DNA of 64,000 nucleotides, taken from positions 248,001 to 312,000 of the forward strand of contig NZ_JACHZR010000006.1 in NCBI RefSeq assembly GCF_014193695.1. The letters are read 5' to 3'. This document shows positions 1 to 8,955 of the stretch, in pieces (position 1 is the first letter of the stretch; each line of letters begins with the position of its first letter). The position numbers were made by a program, and so were the translations under genes. The notes beneath the pieces were generated by a model that did no database searches, was not told the DNA's origin, and saw nothing but the letters and a program-made list of their open reading frames with translations. This DNA is from Rhizobium sp. BK316. GTDB taxonomy: Bacteria > Pseudomonadota > Alphaproteobacteria > Rhizobiales > Rhizobiaceae.

Positions 1-1158
1 CGCATGGCTGTTGCCGAGCGCGACCATGATAGCACCTGTCAGCGTTGCAAGATTGATCATGAACTGCGGCTTGAAGCGGTCGTTGCAATACCAAAGCGCA
101 TCGCAGAGCACGAGGCGGCCTTCGGCATCGGTGTTGATGATCTCGATCGTCTGGCCGGACATGGAGGTGACGATGTCGCCCGGACGCTGGGCATTGCCGT
201 CAGGCATGTTTTCCACAAGGCCGATGATGCCCACGACATTGACCGGCGCCTTGCGGGCGGCGAGCGTGTGCATGAGGCCGGTGACGGCAGCCGCACCGCC
301 CATGTCGCCCTTCATGTCTTCCATATTGGCGGCCGGCTTGATCGAGATGCCGCCGGTATCGAAGACCACGCCCTTGCCGATGAAGGCGATCGGCCGGTCC
401 TTGCTCTTGCCGCCCTTCCACTGCATGACCGCAAGGCGCGGCGGACGCACGGAACCCTGGGCAACGCCGAGCAGCGCACCCATGCCGAGACGGCGCATTT
501 CGCGCTCGGTGAGGATTTCCACCTCGACGCCGAGCTTTTCCAACTCCTTGGCCCTGGCGGCAAATTCGACCGGGCCGAGAACATTCGGCGGCTCGTTGAC
601 GAGGTCGCGGGCGAGGTTGACGCCGGCGGCAATCGCTTCCGCATCGGCAAAGGCCTTCTTGGCCGCAGCAGCGTCCGCCGTGACGATCGTCACCTTGATC
701 GACTTCGCCTGCTTGTCCTCATCGTCATTTTTCTTCGTCTTATAGGTATCGAAGCTGTAGGCGCGCATCAGCATGCCGAGGGCGAAATCCACCGCAGACT
801 TGGCATTGACCTCCACACTCGGCGAATCGATGAAGATCGTCGCCTTCTCGGTGTTCTTGATCCGCGAAGCGGCGCTGCCGCCGGCCTTCAGCCAGTCATG
901 GACGGTAAGGTCTGCGGCCTTGCCGAGGCCGATGACGATGATCCGCTCGACGGGCGCGCCTTCCGGTGCCACCAGATCAAGAGCAGCCAACGACTTTGCA
1001 GAGAAGCGTGCAATTTTCGACGCCTTGGCGATCACCCCCGCCGGATCGGCAATATCGGCCCCAGCCGCCATGTCAGCCTCTGAAGCCTTCAGAAGGATTG
1101 CGAGACCACCGCTGAGCTTTGCCGATTTTGAGAATGAAATTTCGAATTTTGCAGACAT
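1..1158 (-). CDS. pepA: Leucyl aminopeptidase (M17 family), 3' end outside window
   Basis: Cytosolic di-metal aminopeptidase that removes N-terminal residues from peptides. The 386 visible codons hold the N-terminal domain and most of the catalytic M17 domain. The lysine and metal-binding segment GKGVVFDTGG lies near residue 261, and the family signature NTDAEGRL, supplying metal and catalytic ligands, near residue 341. The start ATG at 1158 gives MSAKFEISFSK, a usual N-terminus. The family is about 490-500 residues, so roughly 110 C-terminal residues lie off the left edge. It is divergent from the PAP2 gene, with a 132-bp gap that probably holds both promoters. Confidence 0.95.
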   Translation of the reverse strand, partial: MSAKFEISFSKSAKLSGGLAILLKASEADMAAGADIADPAGVIAKASKIARFSAKSLAALDLVAPEGAPVERIIVIGLGKAADLTVHDWLKAGGSAASRIKNTEKATIFIDSPSVEVNAKSAVDFALGMLMRAYSFDTYKTKKNDDEDKQAKSIKVTIVTADAAAAKKAFADAEAIAAGVNLARDLVNEPPNVLGPVEFAARAKELEKLGVEVEILTEREMRRLGMGALLGVAQGSVRPPRLAVMQWKGGKSKDRPIAFIGKGVVFDTGGISIKPAANMEDMKGDMGGAAAVTGLMHTLAARKAPVNVVGIIGLVENMPDGNAQRPGDIVTSMSGQTIEIINTDAEGRLVLCDALWYCNDRFKPQFMINLATLTGAIMVALGNSHA

Positions 1159-1290
1159 GTCTTCTCCGATGGGATTCATTAAATCCGTTCCAGGGGGATA
1201 ATTTCGCGTTTGGCGGGTCTGTCAATGGCCGGCGACAGTTGTTATGTTCCGCGCGGCCGCCCGGCCAAAAGGTTTTCGTCAGTTTCGTAG

Positions 1291-2073
1291 ATGTTTGCGT
1301 TGACAGTTTTTTCGAAAAATCGATGGCGGGGTCCGGCAATTCGCCTGCCGCAAACGGCATTCGGCGTCTTTGTCCTGCTCTTCTGGGTGTGGTGGCTGCT
1401 GCTAGGCCTCTTTCGGGCCTTTCCCGAGATAGATATTTATTTTTCCCAGCTTTTTTTCGTCCAGGAGGCATGTGGCGCATCGGCACCCGCAACGCAGGTC
1501 TGCGGCTCCTTTCCCTATCGGAGCGAGGCAATCCTCGGCCTGCTGCGCACCCTCTTCTTTTACGTTCCCTATGTCGTCACCGCCGTGATGCTGTGGAAGC
1601 TAGCCGAATGCTATCAACAACATGGCGCGACATTCAACGCCCCACGCGCCCGCGATCTGAAGGTCGCGCTCGGCACGCTGCTCATCGGCCCCGTTCTTCT
1701 CGTCAATGTGATCCTCAAGGAACATTGGGGCCGGCCGCGTCCGGTGCAGACGGATTTCTTCGGCGGTACGCTTCACTTTGCCGAAGCCGGTTCGCTCGCG
1801 GGCAAATGCATCTCGAACTGTTCCTTCATATCAGGCGAAGCGGCGAGCGCGGGCTGGCTGTTCTGCCTGCTGATCTTCGTTCCGAAGTCGGTGCGCTATG
1901 CGCTTGTGGCACCCGTTGCCGCCGTTTCCATCCTGACGCCGGCGATGCGGCTTTCCTTCGGCGCACATTATTTATCCGATGTGGTGCTGGCGTGGCTCTC
2001 CTCGGTTGTCATATTCGCAGCGCTGATGGCACTCACTGAGTCGCCACAGCGACAAAAAAATTCTGAAATTTGA
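1291..2073 (+). CDS. PAP2-family membrane phosphatase (possible lipid phosphatase)
   Basis: A 260-residue integral membrane protein with an N-terminal hydrophobic helix around residues 22-42 and several later membrane segments. The three-part PAP2 phosphatase motif is visible: KEHWGRPRP near residue 150, SFISGEAAS near 180, and RLSFGAHYLSD near 215. The second block has SGE where the classic motif has SGH. PAP2 enzymes remove phosphate from lipid phosphates such as undecaprenyl pyrophosphate, phosphatidylglycerophosphate or lipid A. It sits directly before the LPS export genes lptF, lptG and lptD, so a lipid A phosphatase of the LpxE/LpxF type is a reasonable inference, but substrate is not shown by sequence. 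Confidence 0.85.
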   Translation: MFALTVFSKNRWRGPAIRLPQTAFGVFVLLFWVWWLLLGLFRAFPEIDIYFSQLFFVQEACGASAPATQVCGSFPYRSEAILGLLRTLFFYVPYVVTAVMLWKLAECYQQHGATFNAPRARDLKVALGTLLIGPVLLVNVILKEHWGRPRPVQTDFFGGTLHFAEAGSLAGKCISNCSFISGEAASAGWLFCLLIFVPKSVRYALVAPVAAVSILTPAMRLSFGAHYLSDVVLAWLSSVVIFAALMALTESPQRQKNSEI

Positions 2074-2092
2074 ATGAATTTTTGACACGGCC

Positions 2093-2112
2093 TTGTCGCA
2101 AAACCGCGACAA
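2093..2112. promoter_or_regulatory. Inverted repeat upstream of lptF
   Basis: Perfect 7-bp inverted repeat TTGTCGC / GCGACAA with a 6-bp spacer, about 60 bp before the lptF start. A further GCGACAA copy lies at about 2048-2054 inside the end of the preceding gene. There is no following T-run, so it looks more like an operator or mRNA hairpin than a terminator. Function is a guess. Confidence 0.3.
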
Positions 2113-2172
2113 ACAGCGTAGAGGGAATCTCCTGTCGGCCATATCGGCCTGCGGGTGCTTTCAAGGGCGAGC

Positions 2173-3354
2173 ATGAAACTACTTGAGACATATATATTGC
2201 GGCGTGTCGGCCAGATGTTTCTCGTGGCCCTGCTCCCGGTGCTTGCGATCATCTGGACCACCCAGGTTCTGCAGCGCATCAACCTGGTGACCGACAGCGG
2301 CCAGTCGATCGGCTCCTTCGCCACGCTTGCGACGCTGATCCTGCCGTCGATCATTCCCATCGTGCTGCCTTTCGCTCTCGTCATCGGCATTACCCAGACG
2401 CTGACGACGATGAACAACGATTCGGAGCTGACCGTGATCGATGCCGCCGGCGCCCGCCGCACCATCCTGGCGCGGCCGATCCTGCTCCTGGCGGTCCTCA
2501 TCAGCGTCTTCTCGTTTTTCGTCGACAATGTCGTCGAGCCGCGCGCGAAGACGGTCGTGCGGCAGATGATCGCCGCAACCTATGCCGATCTTCTTTCGTC
2601 GGTGATCGAGGAAAAGACCTTCCGCAAGATCGATGAAGGCCTCTATGTGCAGATCTCGCAGCGGCTCGCCGGCCGCATGCTGAAGGGCCTTTTCGTCGCC
2701 GACGAGCGCGAGCCGAATAACGAGCTCATCTATTATGCGCGCGAAGGCGCCGTGGATGATATCGGCACGTCGCTGATCATGCATGACGGCGAAGTCCATC
2801 GCAAAACGCCCGATGGAAACGTCTCCGTCATCAAGTTCGATTCCTATTCCTTCGACCTTTCGGATATGACGGAGAATAACGGACAGGCGACGCTTCGCGC
2901 CAGCGACCGCGATCTCGCTTTCCTGCTCAATCCCGATCCGAAAGATCCTGACTATATCGCCAAGCCCGGCAGCTATACCGCCGAACTGCATCGCCGCCTG
3001 ACCGACTGGATGCTTCCCTTCGTTTTTGCGCTTTTCTCGCTTGCCATAGCCGGGGATGCGCGATCGCACCGCGAGGCGCGCATGCATCCGATGGTCGGTG
3101 CGCTGGGCCTCGCATTCATACTGCGCTGGGCGGCGTTTTACGTTGCCAACCAGATCGACAAGAACACGATCTATATCCCGATCCTCTATGCGATCCCGAT
3201 CGTGACCGGCCTGGTTTCGATTATTTTCCTGAACATGCATAAGCGGCTTGCCATGCCGCTCGCCGTCAGAAATCGCACCTCGACACTCTGGAAGCGCGCG
3301 CAGAAGCGGGTACTTGCCACGACGGGTCGGACCGGCGGAGGCGCTGCGCGATGA
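2173..3354 (+). CDS. lptF: LPS export ABC transporter permease LptF
   Basis: One of the two YjgP/YjgQ-family permease subunits of the LptB2FG complex, which extracts LPS from the inner membrane and feeds it to the periplasmic bridge. 393 residues with two N-terminal membrane helices (about 10-80), one near residue 100, a large periplasmic beta-jellyroll region (about 125-270), and three C-terminal helices, the family layout. I chose ATG 2173 (MKLLETYILRR) over an in-frame GTG at 2155 because family members begin at this point. It overlaps lptG by 4 bp (ATGA), so the two subunits are translationally coupled. LptA, LptB and LptC are not in this window. Confidence 0.93.
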   Translation: MKLLETYILRRVGQMFLVALLPVLAIIWTTQVLQRINLVTDSGQSIGSFATLATLILPSIIPIVLPFALVIGITQTLTTMNNDSELTVIDAAGARRTILARPILLLAVLISVFSFFVDNVVEPRAKTVVRQMIAATYADLLSSVIEEKTFRKIDEGLYVQISQRLAGRMLKGLFVADEREPNNELIYYAREGAVDDIGTSLIMHDGEVHRKTPDGNVSVIKFDSYSFDLSDMTENNGQATLRASDRDLAFLLNPDPKDPDYIAKPGSYTAELHRRLTDWMLPFVFALFSLAIAGDARSHREARMHPMVGALGLAFILRWAAFYVANQIDKNTIYIPILYAIPIVTGLVSIIFLNMHKRLAMPLAVRNRTSTLWKRAQKRVLATTGRTGGGAAR

Positions 3355-4439
3355 TTTTCGGGACGTTGTCGCGGTATTTCTTCCGCCGGTATGTCGTGAC
3401 CACGATGTGGTTCCTGGTCGGCATGAGCGCCATCACCTTTCTGCTCGACTTCAGCGAGACGGCGAGCCGCATCTCCAGCTTTCCCGGCTACACGCTGGGT
3501 GGTGCTGTGCTGCTCACTGCCGCTCGACTGCCGTTGATCCTGCAGCAGACCATCCCCTTCGTGGCGCTGTTCGTCGGCATTACCGTGCTGATCGGGCTCA
3601 ACCGGAAATATGAACTCGTCGTCACCCGTGCGGCCGGCATCTCGGTTTGGCAGTTCATGCTGCCTTTTATCGCCGGCTCCCTGATTCTCGGCGTGCTGAC
3701 GGTGGTGGCGCTCAATCCGCTCGCCGCCTGGGGCCAACGGCAGGCAACACAATTCGAAACGGCGTGGCGCGGTCAGGACAATGCCATGATCAGGGCGCTG
3801 CAGGTTCCGTGGCTGCGCCAGATCAGCGGCCGGGACGATGTCATCATCGGCGCCAAGACCGTACTGGAGAGCGGCACGCTGCTCATGGACGCGGTCCTTA
3901 TCCACTTTGACAGCAGCGGTCAGGTCATTCTGAGGCAGGATGCCTCATCCGCTAAGTTGGAAGATGGTTACTGGCAGCTTAACAACGTCATGGAACGCAA
4001 GCCTGGGGAAATCCCGGTGCGTAAGGTTTCGGAACAGCTTCGTACGAACCTGAAGCAGGACTTCATCAAGGAGCGGCTCACAGCGCCGGAAACAATTGGT
4101 TTCTTTGATCTTTCCAACCGTATCGCTGCTGCCAAATCCTTCGGAATCTCCACGAAGGCGCTTGAGACTCAATTCAACTCACTGCTGTCGCAGCCGCTGC
4201 TCCTGGTGGCCATGACTCTCATTGCTGCAACAGTGTCTCTAAAATTTAGCCGGTTCAACCAGTCACGCTCTGTGATTCTGGGTGGAATCCTTTCAGGCTT
4301 CATGCTTTATGTCGTCACCGTGCTTGTAAAGGCATTTGGAAGCAGCGGTGTCGTGCCGCCGTTTGTGGCGACTTGGATACCAGTGATCGTGGCGCTCGCT
4401 TTAGGCGCGACGATCCTGCTTCATCAGGAGGATGGCTAG
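3351..4439 (+). CDS. lptG: LPS export ABC transporter permease LptG
   Basis: Second permease of the LptB2FG exporter, 362 residues, same topology as LptF: N-terminal helices at about residues 12-35 and 60-80, one near 100-120, a periplasmic domain (about 125-260), and three C-terminal helices. The start overlaps the lptF stop (ATGA), and its stop codon shares one base with the start of lptD. Middle-gene codon use around 3940-4370 looks slightly less GC-rich than the flanks, which I do not interpret. Assignment as LptG rather than a second LptF rests on position after LptF and before LptD. Confidence 0.92.
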   Translation: MIFGTLSRYFFRRYVVTTMWFLVGMSAITFLLDFSETASRISSFPGYTLGGAVLLTAARLPLILQQTIPFVALFVGITVLIGLNRKYELVVTRAAGISVWQFMLPFIAGSLILGVLTVVALNPLAAWGQRQATQFETAWRGQDNAMIRALQVPWLRQISGRDDVIIGAKTVLESGTLLMDAVLIHFDSSGQVILRQDASSAKLEDGYWQLNNVMERKPGEIPVRKVSEQLRTNLKQDFIKERLTAPETIGFFDLSNRIAAAKSFGISTKALETQFNSLLSQPLLLVAMTLIAATVSLKFSRFNQSRSVILGGILSGFMLYVVTVLVKAFGSSGVVPPFVATWIPVIVALALGATILLHQEDG

Positions 4440-6790
4440 TGGCGGTAGGCGACCGCAAGGTGTTTAGTAAACAGTTGGTTGCCCTGCTCTTGGGCGCAGC
4501 TCTGTGTTCCTATTTTGAAAATGCTCCGCTGGCCTACGGCCAGGAGAACAGTACAGGCATGCCTGCAATCGGCCAGAATATCTCGCCGGATGCGAAGCTG
4601 ATGCTGTCAGCGAACGAGCTTGTCTATAATAAGGACCAGGAGCTCGTCTCTGTGATCGGCGGCGTGCAGATCAACTACGGCGGCTACAGGCTGGTTGCCC
4701 AGAAGGTCGACTATAACCAGAAGACCGGCCGCATGATGGCGACCGGCAACATCGAGATGGTGACGCCCGACGGCAACCGAATCTATGCCGACCACCTCGA
4801 TGTGACCGACAATTTCGCAGACGGCTTCATGAATGCGCTGCGAATTGAGACAAGCGACAATACCCGCCTCGTTGCCGAAACCGGCCAGCGAGTCGGCGGT
4901 ACGCAGATGATTCTCAATAAAGGTGTCTACACCGCCTGCTTGCCCTGCGCCGAAAAGCCCGAACGCGCGCCCTTCTGGCAGGTCAAGGCGCAGCGTGTCA
5001 TCCAGGACAACCAGAAGCACACGATCCGGCTCGAGCACGCCCGCTTTCAGCTGCTTGGCCGTTCGATCGCCTACGTTCCGTGGATCACGGTCCCCGATAA
5101 TACCGTGAAGCGCAAGTCGGGCTTCCTGTTCCCGACGATGAGCGTTTCGCAGAATATCGGCTATGGTCTGCACGTTCCCTATTATTACGTCATCTCCCCG
5201 AGTTCGGATTTCACCGTCACGGGCACCGGCTACACCTCGCAGGGCTTCATGCTCGAGGGCGAATATCGCCGCCGCTTCGAAAACGGCACGGTGACGATGC
5301 ATATTGCCGGCATTGATCAGATGAGCCCCGGTAATTTCAGTGCCGGTACCAGCGACGCCGAAGCCAAACAGCGCGGCATGATCGGGTCGGCGGGGCGTTT
5401 CATGATCAATCCCCGCTGGAGCTTCGGCTGGGATGTCATGGTGCAGAGCGACAACAACTTCTCGCGCACCTATAAGATCAGAGGTTACGACGGTTCGCCG
5501 CAGATCAATACCGCCTATCTGACGGGTCTCGGCAAGCGGAATTACTTCGACCTGCGCGCCTTCTATTTCGACGTACAGGACGCCGATTCTGGCAACACCG
5601 CGGAAGAGCAGCAGCCGATCGTCTATCCGACACTTGACTATCACTATGTCGCGCCGCAGCCGCTCGCAGGCGGTGAGCTTTCCGCCGATGTGAATCTGAC
5701 CAATCTTTCGCGCTCTCAAGAAAACTTTACCACTGTCGACGGTTTCAATCGCTTCCCCGGCCTGGAAGGTCAGACCACTCGTTTGAGCACGGAAATACAG
5801 TGGAAGCGCACCTACGTAACGCCTACCGGGCTGGTTATCACGCCGTTGCTCGCAGCACGCGGCGATGCCTTGGCGCTCAACATGGAAAGTCCGGTCGAGA
5901 ACGGCGTTCCCTATGCCGGCAATTATCTGGACGATAATGCGGCAACGCGCGGAATGGTGACGGCCGGGCTGGAAATGCGCTACCCGATCCTGTTCACGAC
6001 CAGCAACAGCACGCATGTTCTTGAGCCGATCGCCCAGATCTATGCGCGACCGGATGAACCGCTCGCCGGCCGGTTGCCGAACGAAGACGCGCAGAGCTTC
6101 GTCTTCGACGCGACCAATCTGTTCGACCGCGACAGGTTCTCCGGCTATGACCGTATAGAAGGCGGCACACGCGCCAATGTCGGTTTCCAGTATACCGGCA
6201 CGTTCGACAGCGGTTACAAGCTGCACGGCATCTTCGGACAGTCCTATCAACTCGCCGGTCTGAATTCGTTTGCGACCGACGACCTCGTGAATGCCGGCGC
6301 CGATTCCGGCCTTGAGAACGACGTTTCGGACTATGTGGGGCTGGGCGGCATCGAAATGCCCTTCGGCCTCTCCCTGGCGGCATCCTACCGGCTGGACCAG
6401 AAGGATTTCTCCCTCAATCGCGGCGACCTGACGACGGCCTATCAGAACGATACCTTCTCGGGCCAGGTGACCTATACGCATGTGGGCGCCCAGCCGGCAT
6501 ACGGCTTCGCTGATGACCAGGATGAGGTTCAGGTGAGCAGCCGGGTCAAGTTCAAGGACTACTGGTCGATCTTCGGAGGCATCGCCTGGGATTTGAACAG
6601 CGACGTCGTTACGAGACAGACGCTCGGCATTTCCTATGAGGACGAATGCACCATCTTCACCATCGCCTGGATGGATAGGAACGATTCGACGGATCAGTCG
6701 GCAAGCGACTGGACGATCGCGGCACGCCTGACCTTCCGCACGCTTGGCGATATCCGACTGGGCACGGGTGACGCTGCAAATAGCCTCTGA
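4439..6790 (+). CDS. lptD: LPS-assembly outer membrane protein LptD
   Basis: Outer membrane beta-barrel that inserts LPS into the outer leaflet, the last step of the Lpt pathway. 783 residues: signal peptide (residues 1-35, hydrophobic core LVALLLGAALC), N-terminal OstA/LptA-like jellyroll (about 55-190, with repeated 'YNKDQELVSVIGGV' style strands), then a long C-terminal barrel rich in alternating aromatic strands. Start is GTG at 4439, sharing one base with the lptG TAG stop and preceded by a strong AGGAGG at 4427-4432. An upstream in-frame ATG at 4373 lies inside lptG and would bury the signal peptide. Cysteines near residues 172-175 fit the disulfides expected in LptD. Confidence 0.93.
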   Translation: MAVGDRKVFSKQLVALLLGAALCSYFENAPLAYGQENSTGMPAIGQNISPDAKLMLSANELVYNKDQELVSVIGGVQINYGGYRLVAQKVDYNQKTGRMMATGNIEMVTPDGNRIYADHLDVTDNFADGFMNALRIETSDNTRLVAETGQRVGGTQMILNKGVYTACLPCAEKPERAPFWQVKAQRVIQDNQKHTIRLEHARFQLLGRSIAYVPWITVPDNTVKRKSGFLFPTMSVSQNIGYGLHVPYYYVISPSSDFTVTGTGYTSQGFMLEGEYRRRFENGTVTMHIAGIDQMSPGNFSAGTSDAEAKQRGMIGSAGRFMINPRWSFGWDVMVQSDNNFSRTYKIRGYDGSPQINTAYLTGLGKRNYFDLRAFYFDVQDADSGNTAEEQQPIVYPTLDYHYVAPQPLAGGELSADVNLTNLSRSQENFTTVDGFNRFPGLEGQTTRLSTEIQWKRTYVTPTGLVITPLLAARGDALALNMESPVENGVPYAGNYLDDNAATRGMVTAGLEMRYPILFTTSNSTHVLEPIAQIYARPDEPLAGRLPNEDAQSFVFDATNLFDRDRFSGYDRIEGGTRANVGFQYTGTFDSGYKLHGIFGQSYQLAGLNSFATDDLVNAGADSGLENDVSDYVGLGGIEMPFGLSLAASYRLDQKDFSLNRGDLTTAYQNDTFSGQVTYTHVGAQPAYGFADDQDEVQVSSRVKFKDYWSIFGGIAWDLNSDVVTRQTLGISYEDECTIFTIAWMDRNDSTDQSASDWTIAARLTFRTLGDIRLGTGDAANSL

Positions 6791-6796
6791 CGACAG

Positions 6797-6826
6797 ATGG
6801 CCGGCCGGAAATCTCCGGCCGGGCCA
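6797..6826 (+). terminator. Hairpin after lptD
   Basis: Two 13-14 nt arms (6797-6809 and 6813-6826) pair with a single-base bulge, closing ATGGCC with GGGCCAT around a TCCGGCC core. Only a weak T-rich tail (TTCTTTC) follows, so this may be a partial terminator or processing hairpin before the surA-pdxA-rsmA genes. Confidence 0.55.
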
Positions 6827-6977
6827 TTCTTTCGCCGTAAGCCTGTGCAGGACATTGCGACCAATCGTTATGTGAGGCATAGGGTGTCGCGGAGCCAGAG
6901 ATGCGATTTCCGCTCGTCTCAGTCTATGGTAAGAACGCCGCGCGCCGGGTCGTGCGGCGCTATCGGGAGGTCAACAG

Positions 6978-7919
6978 ATGATTGACGCGAAGAAAACCGT
7001 AACAACGCTCATTGCAGGCGCAGCCTTCATGCTTGCTGCCTTCAGCACCCCTGTCTTCGCGGCCAGCGAGGTCAAGGCGGTGGTAAACGGTACTGCGATT
7101 ACCAGCGGCGATGTCGCCAAGCGGCAGGCCTTCATGCGACTGCAGCGCCAGAAACCCGATGCCAAAGCCGCAGAAGAACAGTTGGTCGACGAGACGCTGA
7201 AGCGGCAGGAAATCGCTCGCGTGCGCATGTCCGTCTCGCAGGACGATGTCAACGCCTCCTTTGCCCGTTTCGCCGCCAGCAACAAGCTTTCCGTCGAGCA
7301 GATGTCACAGATCCTCGACCGCGCCGGCGTGGGTGTCGATCATTTCAAGAACTTCATTGCCGTGCAGATGAGCTGGCCGCGTCTCGTCAATGCGCGTTAC
7401 GGCTCCAGCGCGCGCATCTCGAATTACGATCTGGTCAACCGCATGATGCAGAACAACAAGCAGAAGCCGGTGACGACGGAGTATATTCTGCAGCAGATCA
7501 TTTTCGTGGTCCCGCCGGCCAAGCGCAACGCGATCACGGCCAAGCGCAAGAGCGAGGCTGAGGCATCGCGCTCCAAATATCCGGGATGCGATCAGGCAAA
7601 GACCTTCGCCGCCACGATGCGGGATGTTTCTGTGCGCGATCTCGGCCGCATGCTGGCTCCGGAAATCCCGGCGGAATGGAAAGACCTCGTGGCTCAGATC
7701 AAGGGTAATACGACGGCAACGCGCGTAACCGAAAAGGGCGTGGAATATCTGGCAATCTGCAGCCAGCGCCAGGTTTCGGACGACCAGGCAGCCGAAATGG
7801 TGTTCCGTCAGGAGGACCTCGACAAGTCCAAGTCGGACAAGACCGCAGCGCCGGAAAACGAAAACAGCACCAAATATCTGGATGAACTGCGCAAGCACGC
7901 GCAGATCATCTATCGCTGA
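6978..7919 (+). CDS. surA: SurA-type periplasmic chaperone / peptidyl-prolyl isomerase
   Basis: 313-residue exported protein with a signal peptide (residues 1-29, cleavage after VFA-A likely) followed by a SurA N-terminal chaperone domain: VKAVVNGTAITSGDVAKR is the usual first segment, and the region to about residue 140 is helical. Residues about 160-265 correspond to one parvulin-like domain that looks divergent. E. coli SurA has two parvulin domains and about 430 residues, so this is a shorter alphaproteobacterial version. SurA helps outer membrane proteins such as LptD fold, which fits its position just downstream of lptD and before pdxA and rsmA. Confidence 0.85.
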   Translation: MIDAKKTVTTLIAGAAFMLAAFSTPVFAASEVKAVVNGTAITSGDVAKRQAFMRLQRQKPDAKAAEEQLVDETLKRQEIARVRMSVSQDDVNASFARFAASNKLSVEQMSQILDRAGVGVDHFKNFIAVQMSWPRLVNARYGSSARISNYDLVNRMMQNNKQKPVTTEYILQQIIFVVPPAKRNAITAKRKSEAEASRSKYPGCDQAKTFAATMRDVSVRDLGRMLAPEIPAEWKDLVAQIKGNTTATRVTEKGVEYLAICSQRQVSDDQAAEMVFRQEDLDKSKSDKTAAPENENSTKYLDELRKHAQIIYR

Positions 7920-7926
7920 TTTTTCC

Positions 7927-8955
7927 ATGGCAACACCGTTTTCGCGACCGCTTGCGTTGACGCAGGGCGACCCGGCCGGCGTTGGGCCTGATATCGCCCT
8001 CATGGCCTGGCTTCGCAGACGCGAGCTTGGACTGCCGCCCTTCTTCCTGATCGGCGACCCCGATGTGCTTGCGGTACGGGCACGAAAGCTCGGCCTTGAT
8101 GCCCCCCTGCGCAGCATCGACAATGCAGCCGAAAGCCTCGGTGTATTTGCGGACGCGCTGCCTGTCCTGGCGATACCCGCAGGCGTCGATGTTGCGGCAG
8201 GAGAGCCGCATTTCGCGACGGCAAAGGGTACGATCGCCTCGATCGAGGCGGCGGTAGCACTCGTCATGCAGAGCGAGGCGCTTGCGGTCGTCACCAATCC
8301 GATCGCCAAGTCGGTGCTCTACGAGGCAGGGTTCAAATTTCCTGGTCATACCGAATTCCTTGCCGATCTTGCCATGCATGCGACCGGTCAATCGGTCAGG
8401 CCCGTCATGATGCTTGCGGGGCCGAAACTGCGCGCTATTCCCGTCACCATCCACATTCCGCTGAAAGATGTGCCACAGGCGTTGACGCTCGGCCTGATCG
8501 TCGAGACCTGCCGGATAGCAGACAGGGATCTGAAGCAGCGGTTTGGCATCGCGGCTCCGCGGCTCGCGATCGCAGGGCTCAATCCGCATGCCGGTGAAGG
8601 CGGTGCCATCGGCAAGGAGGATGAGACCATCATTCATCCGGCGGTACAGATCCTTCGTGACGAGGGCATCGATGCGATCGGCCCCCTGCCCGCCGACACG
8701 ATGTTCCACGACGAAGCGCGCACGCGTTACGACGTCGCCGTCTGCATGTATCATGATCAGGCGCTGATCCCGGCCAAGGCACTCGGCTTCGATGATTCGG
8801 TGAATGTAACGCTCGGCCTTCCCTTCGTGCGCACATCGCCCGACCACGGCACTGCCTTCGGCATTGCCGGCAAGGGCCTTGCACGCGAGACGAGCCTCGT
8901 TGCTGCGCTCAAGCTCGGCGCTCAGCTTGGCCGTACCGCGGAAAGCCAGCGTTGA
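7927..8955 (+). CDS. pdxA: 4-hydroxythreonine-4-phosphate dehydrogenase PdxA
   Basis: NAD-dependent enzyme of pyridoxal phosphate synthesis that oxidises 4-phosphohydroxy-L-threonine. 342 residues from ATG 7927, which lies 7 bp after the surA stop. Family signatures include the opening GDPAGVGPDIAL at about residues 13-24, the substrate and metal-binding histidine region PGHTEF near 140, HDQALIPAKALGF near 275, and SPDHGTAF near 305. The stop TGA overlaps the start ATG of rsmA (TGATG), so the two are coupled. Confidence 0.95.
   Translation: MATPFSRPLALTQGDPAGVGPDIALMAWLRRRELGLPPFFLIGDPDVLAVRARKLGLDAPLRSIDNAAESLGVFADALPVLAIPAGVDVAAGEPHFATAKGTIASIEAAVALVMQSEALAVVTNPIAKSVLYEAGFKFPGHTEFLADLAMHATGQSVRPVMMLAGPKLRAIPVTIHIPLKDVPQALTLGLIVETCRIADRDLKQRFGIAAPRLAIAGLNPHAGEGGAIGKEDETIIHPAVQILRDEGIDAIGPLPADTMFHDEARTRYDVAVCMYHDQALIPAKALGFDDSVNVTLGLPFVRTSPDHGTAFGIAGKGLARETSLVAALKLGAQLGRTAESQR

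Noticed and set aside
1119..2039. 306-codon plus frame overlapping the PAP2 gene
   Set aside because: Different reading frame without motifs; the PAP2 frame carries the three phosphatase motifs.
4607..6880. 757-codon open frame on the minus strand opposite lptD
   Set aside because: It is the complement of a GC-rich real gene; its product shows no family motif while lptD has signal peptide, start signal and barrel pattern.
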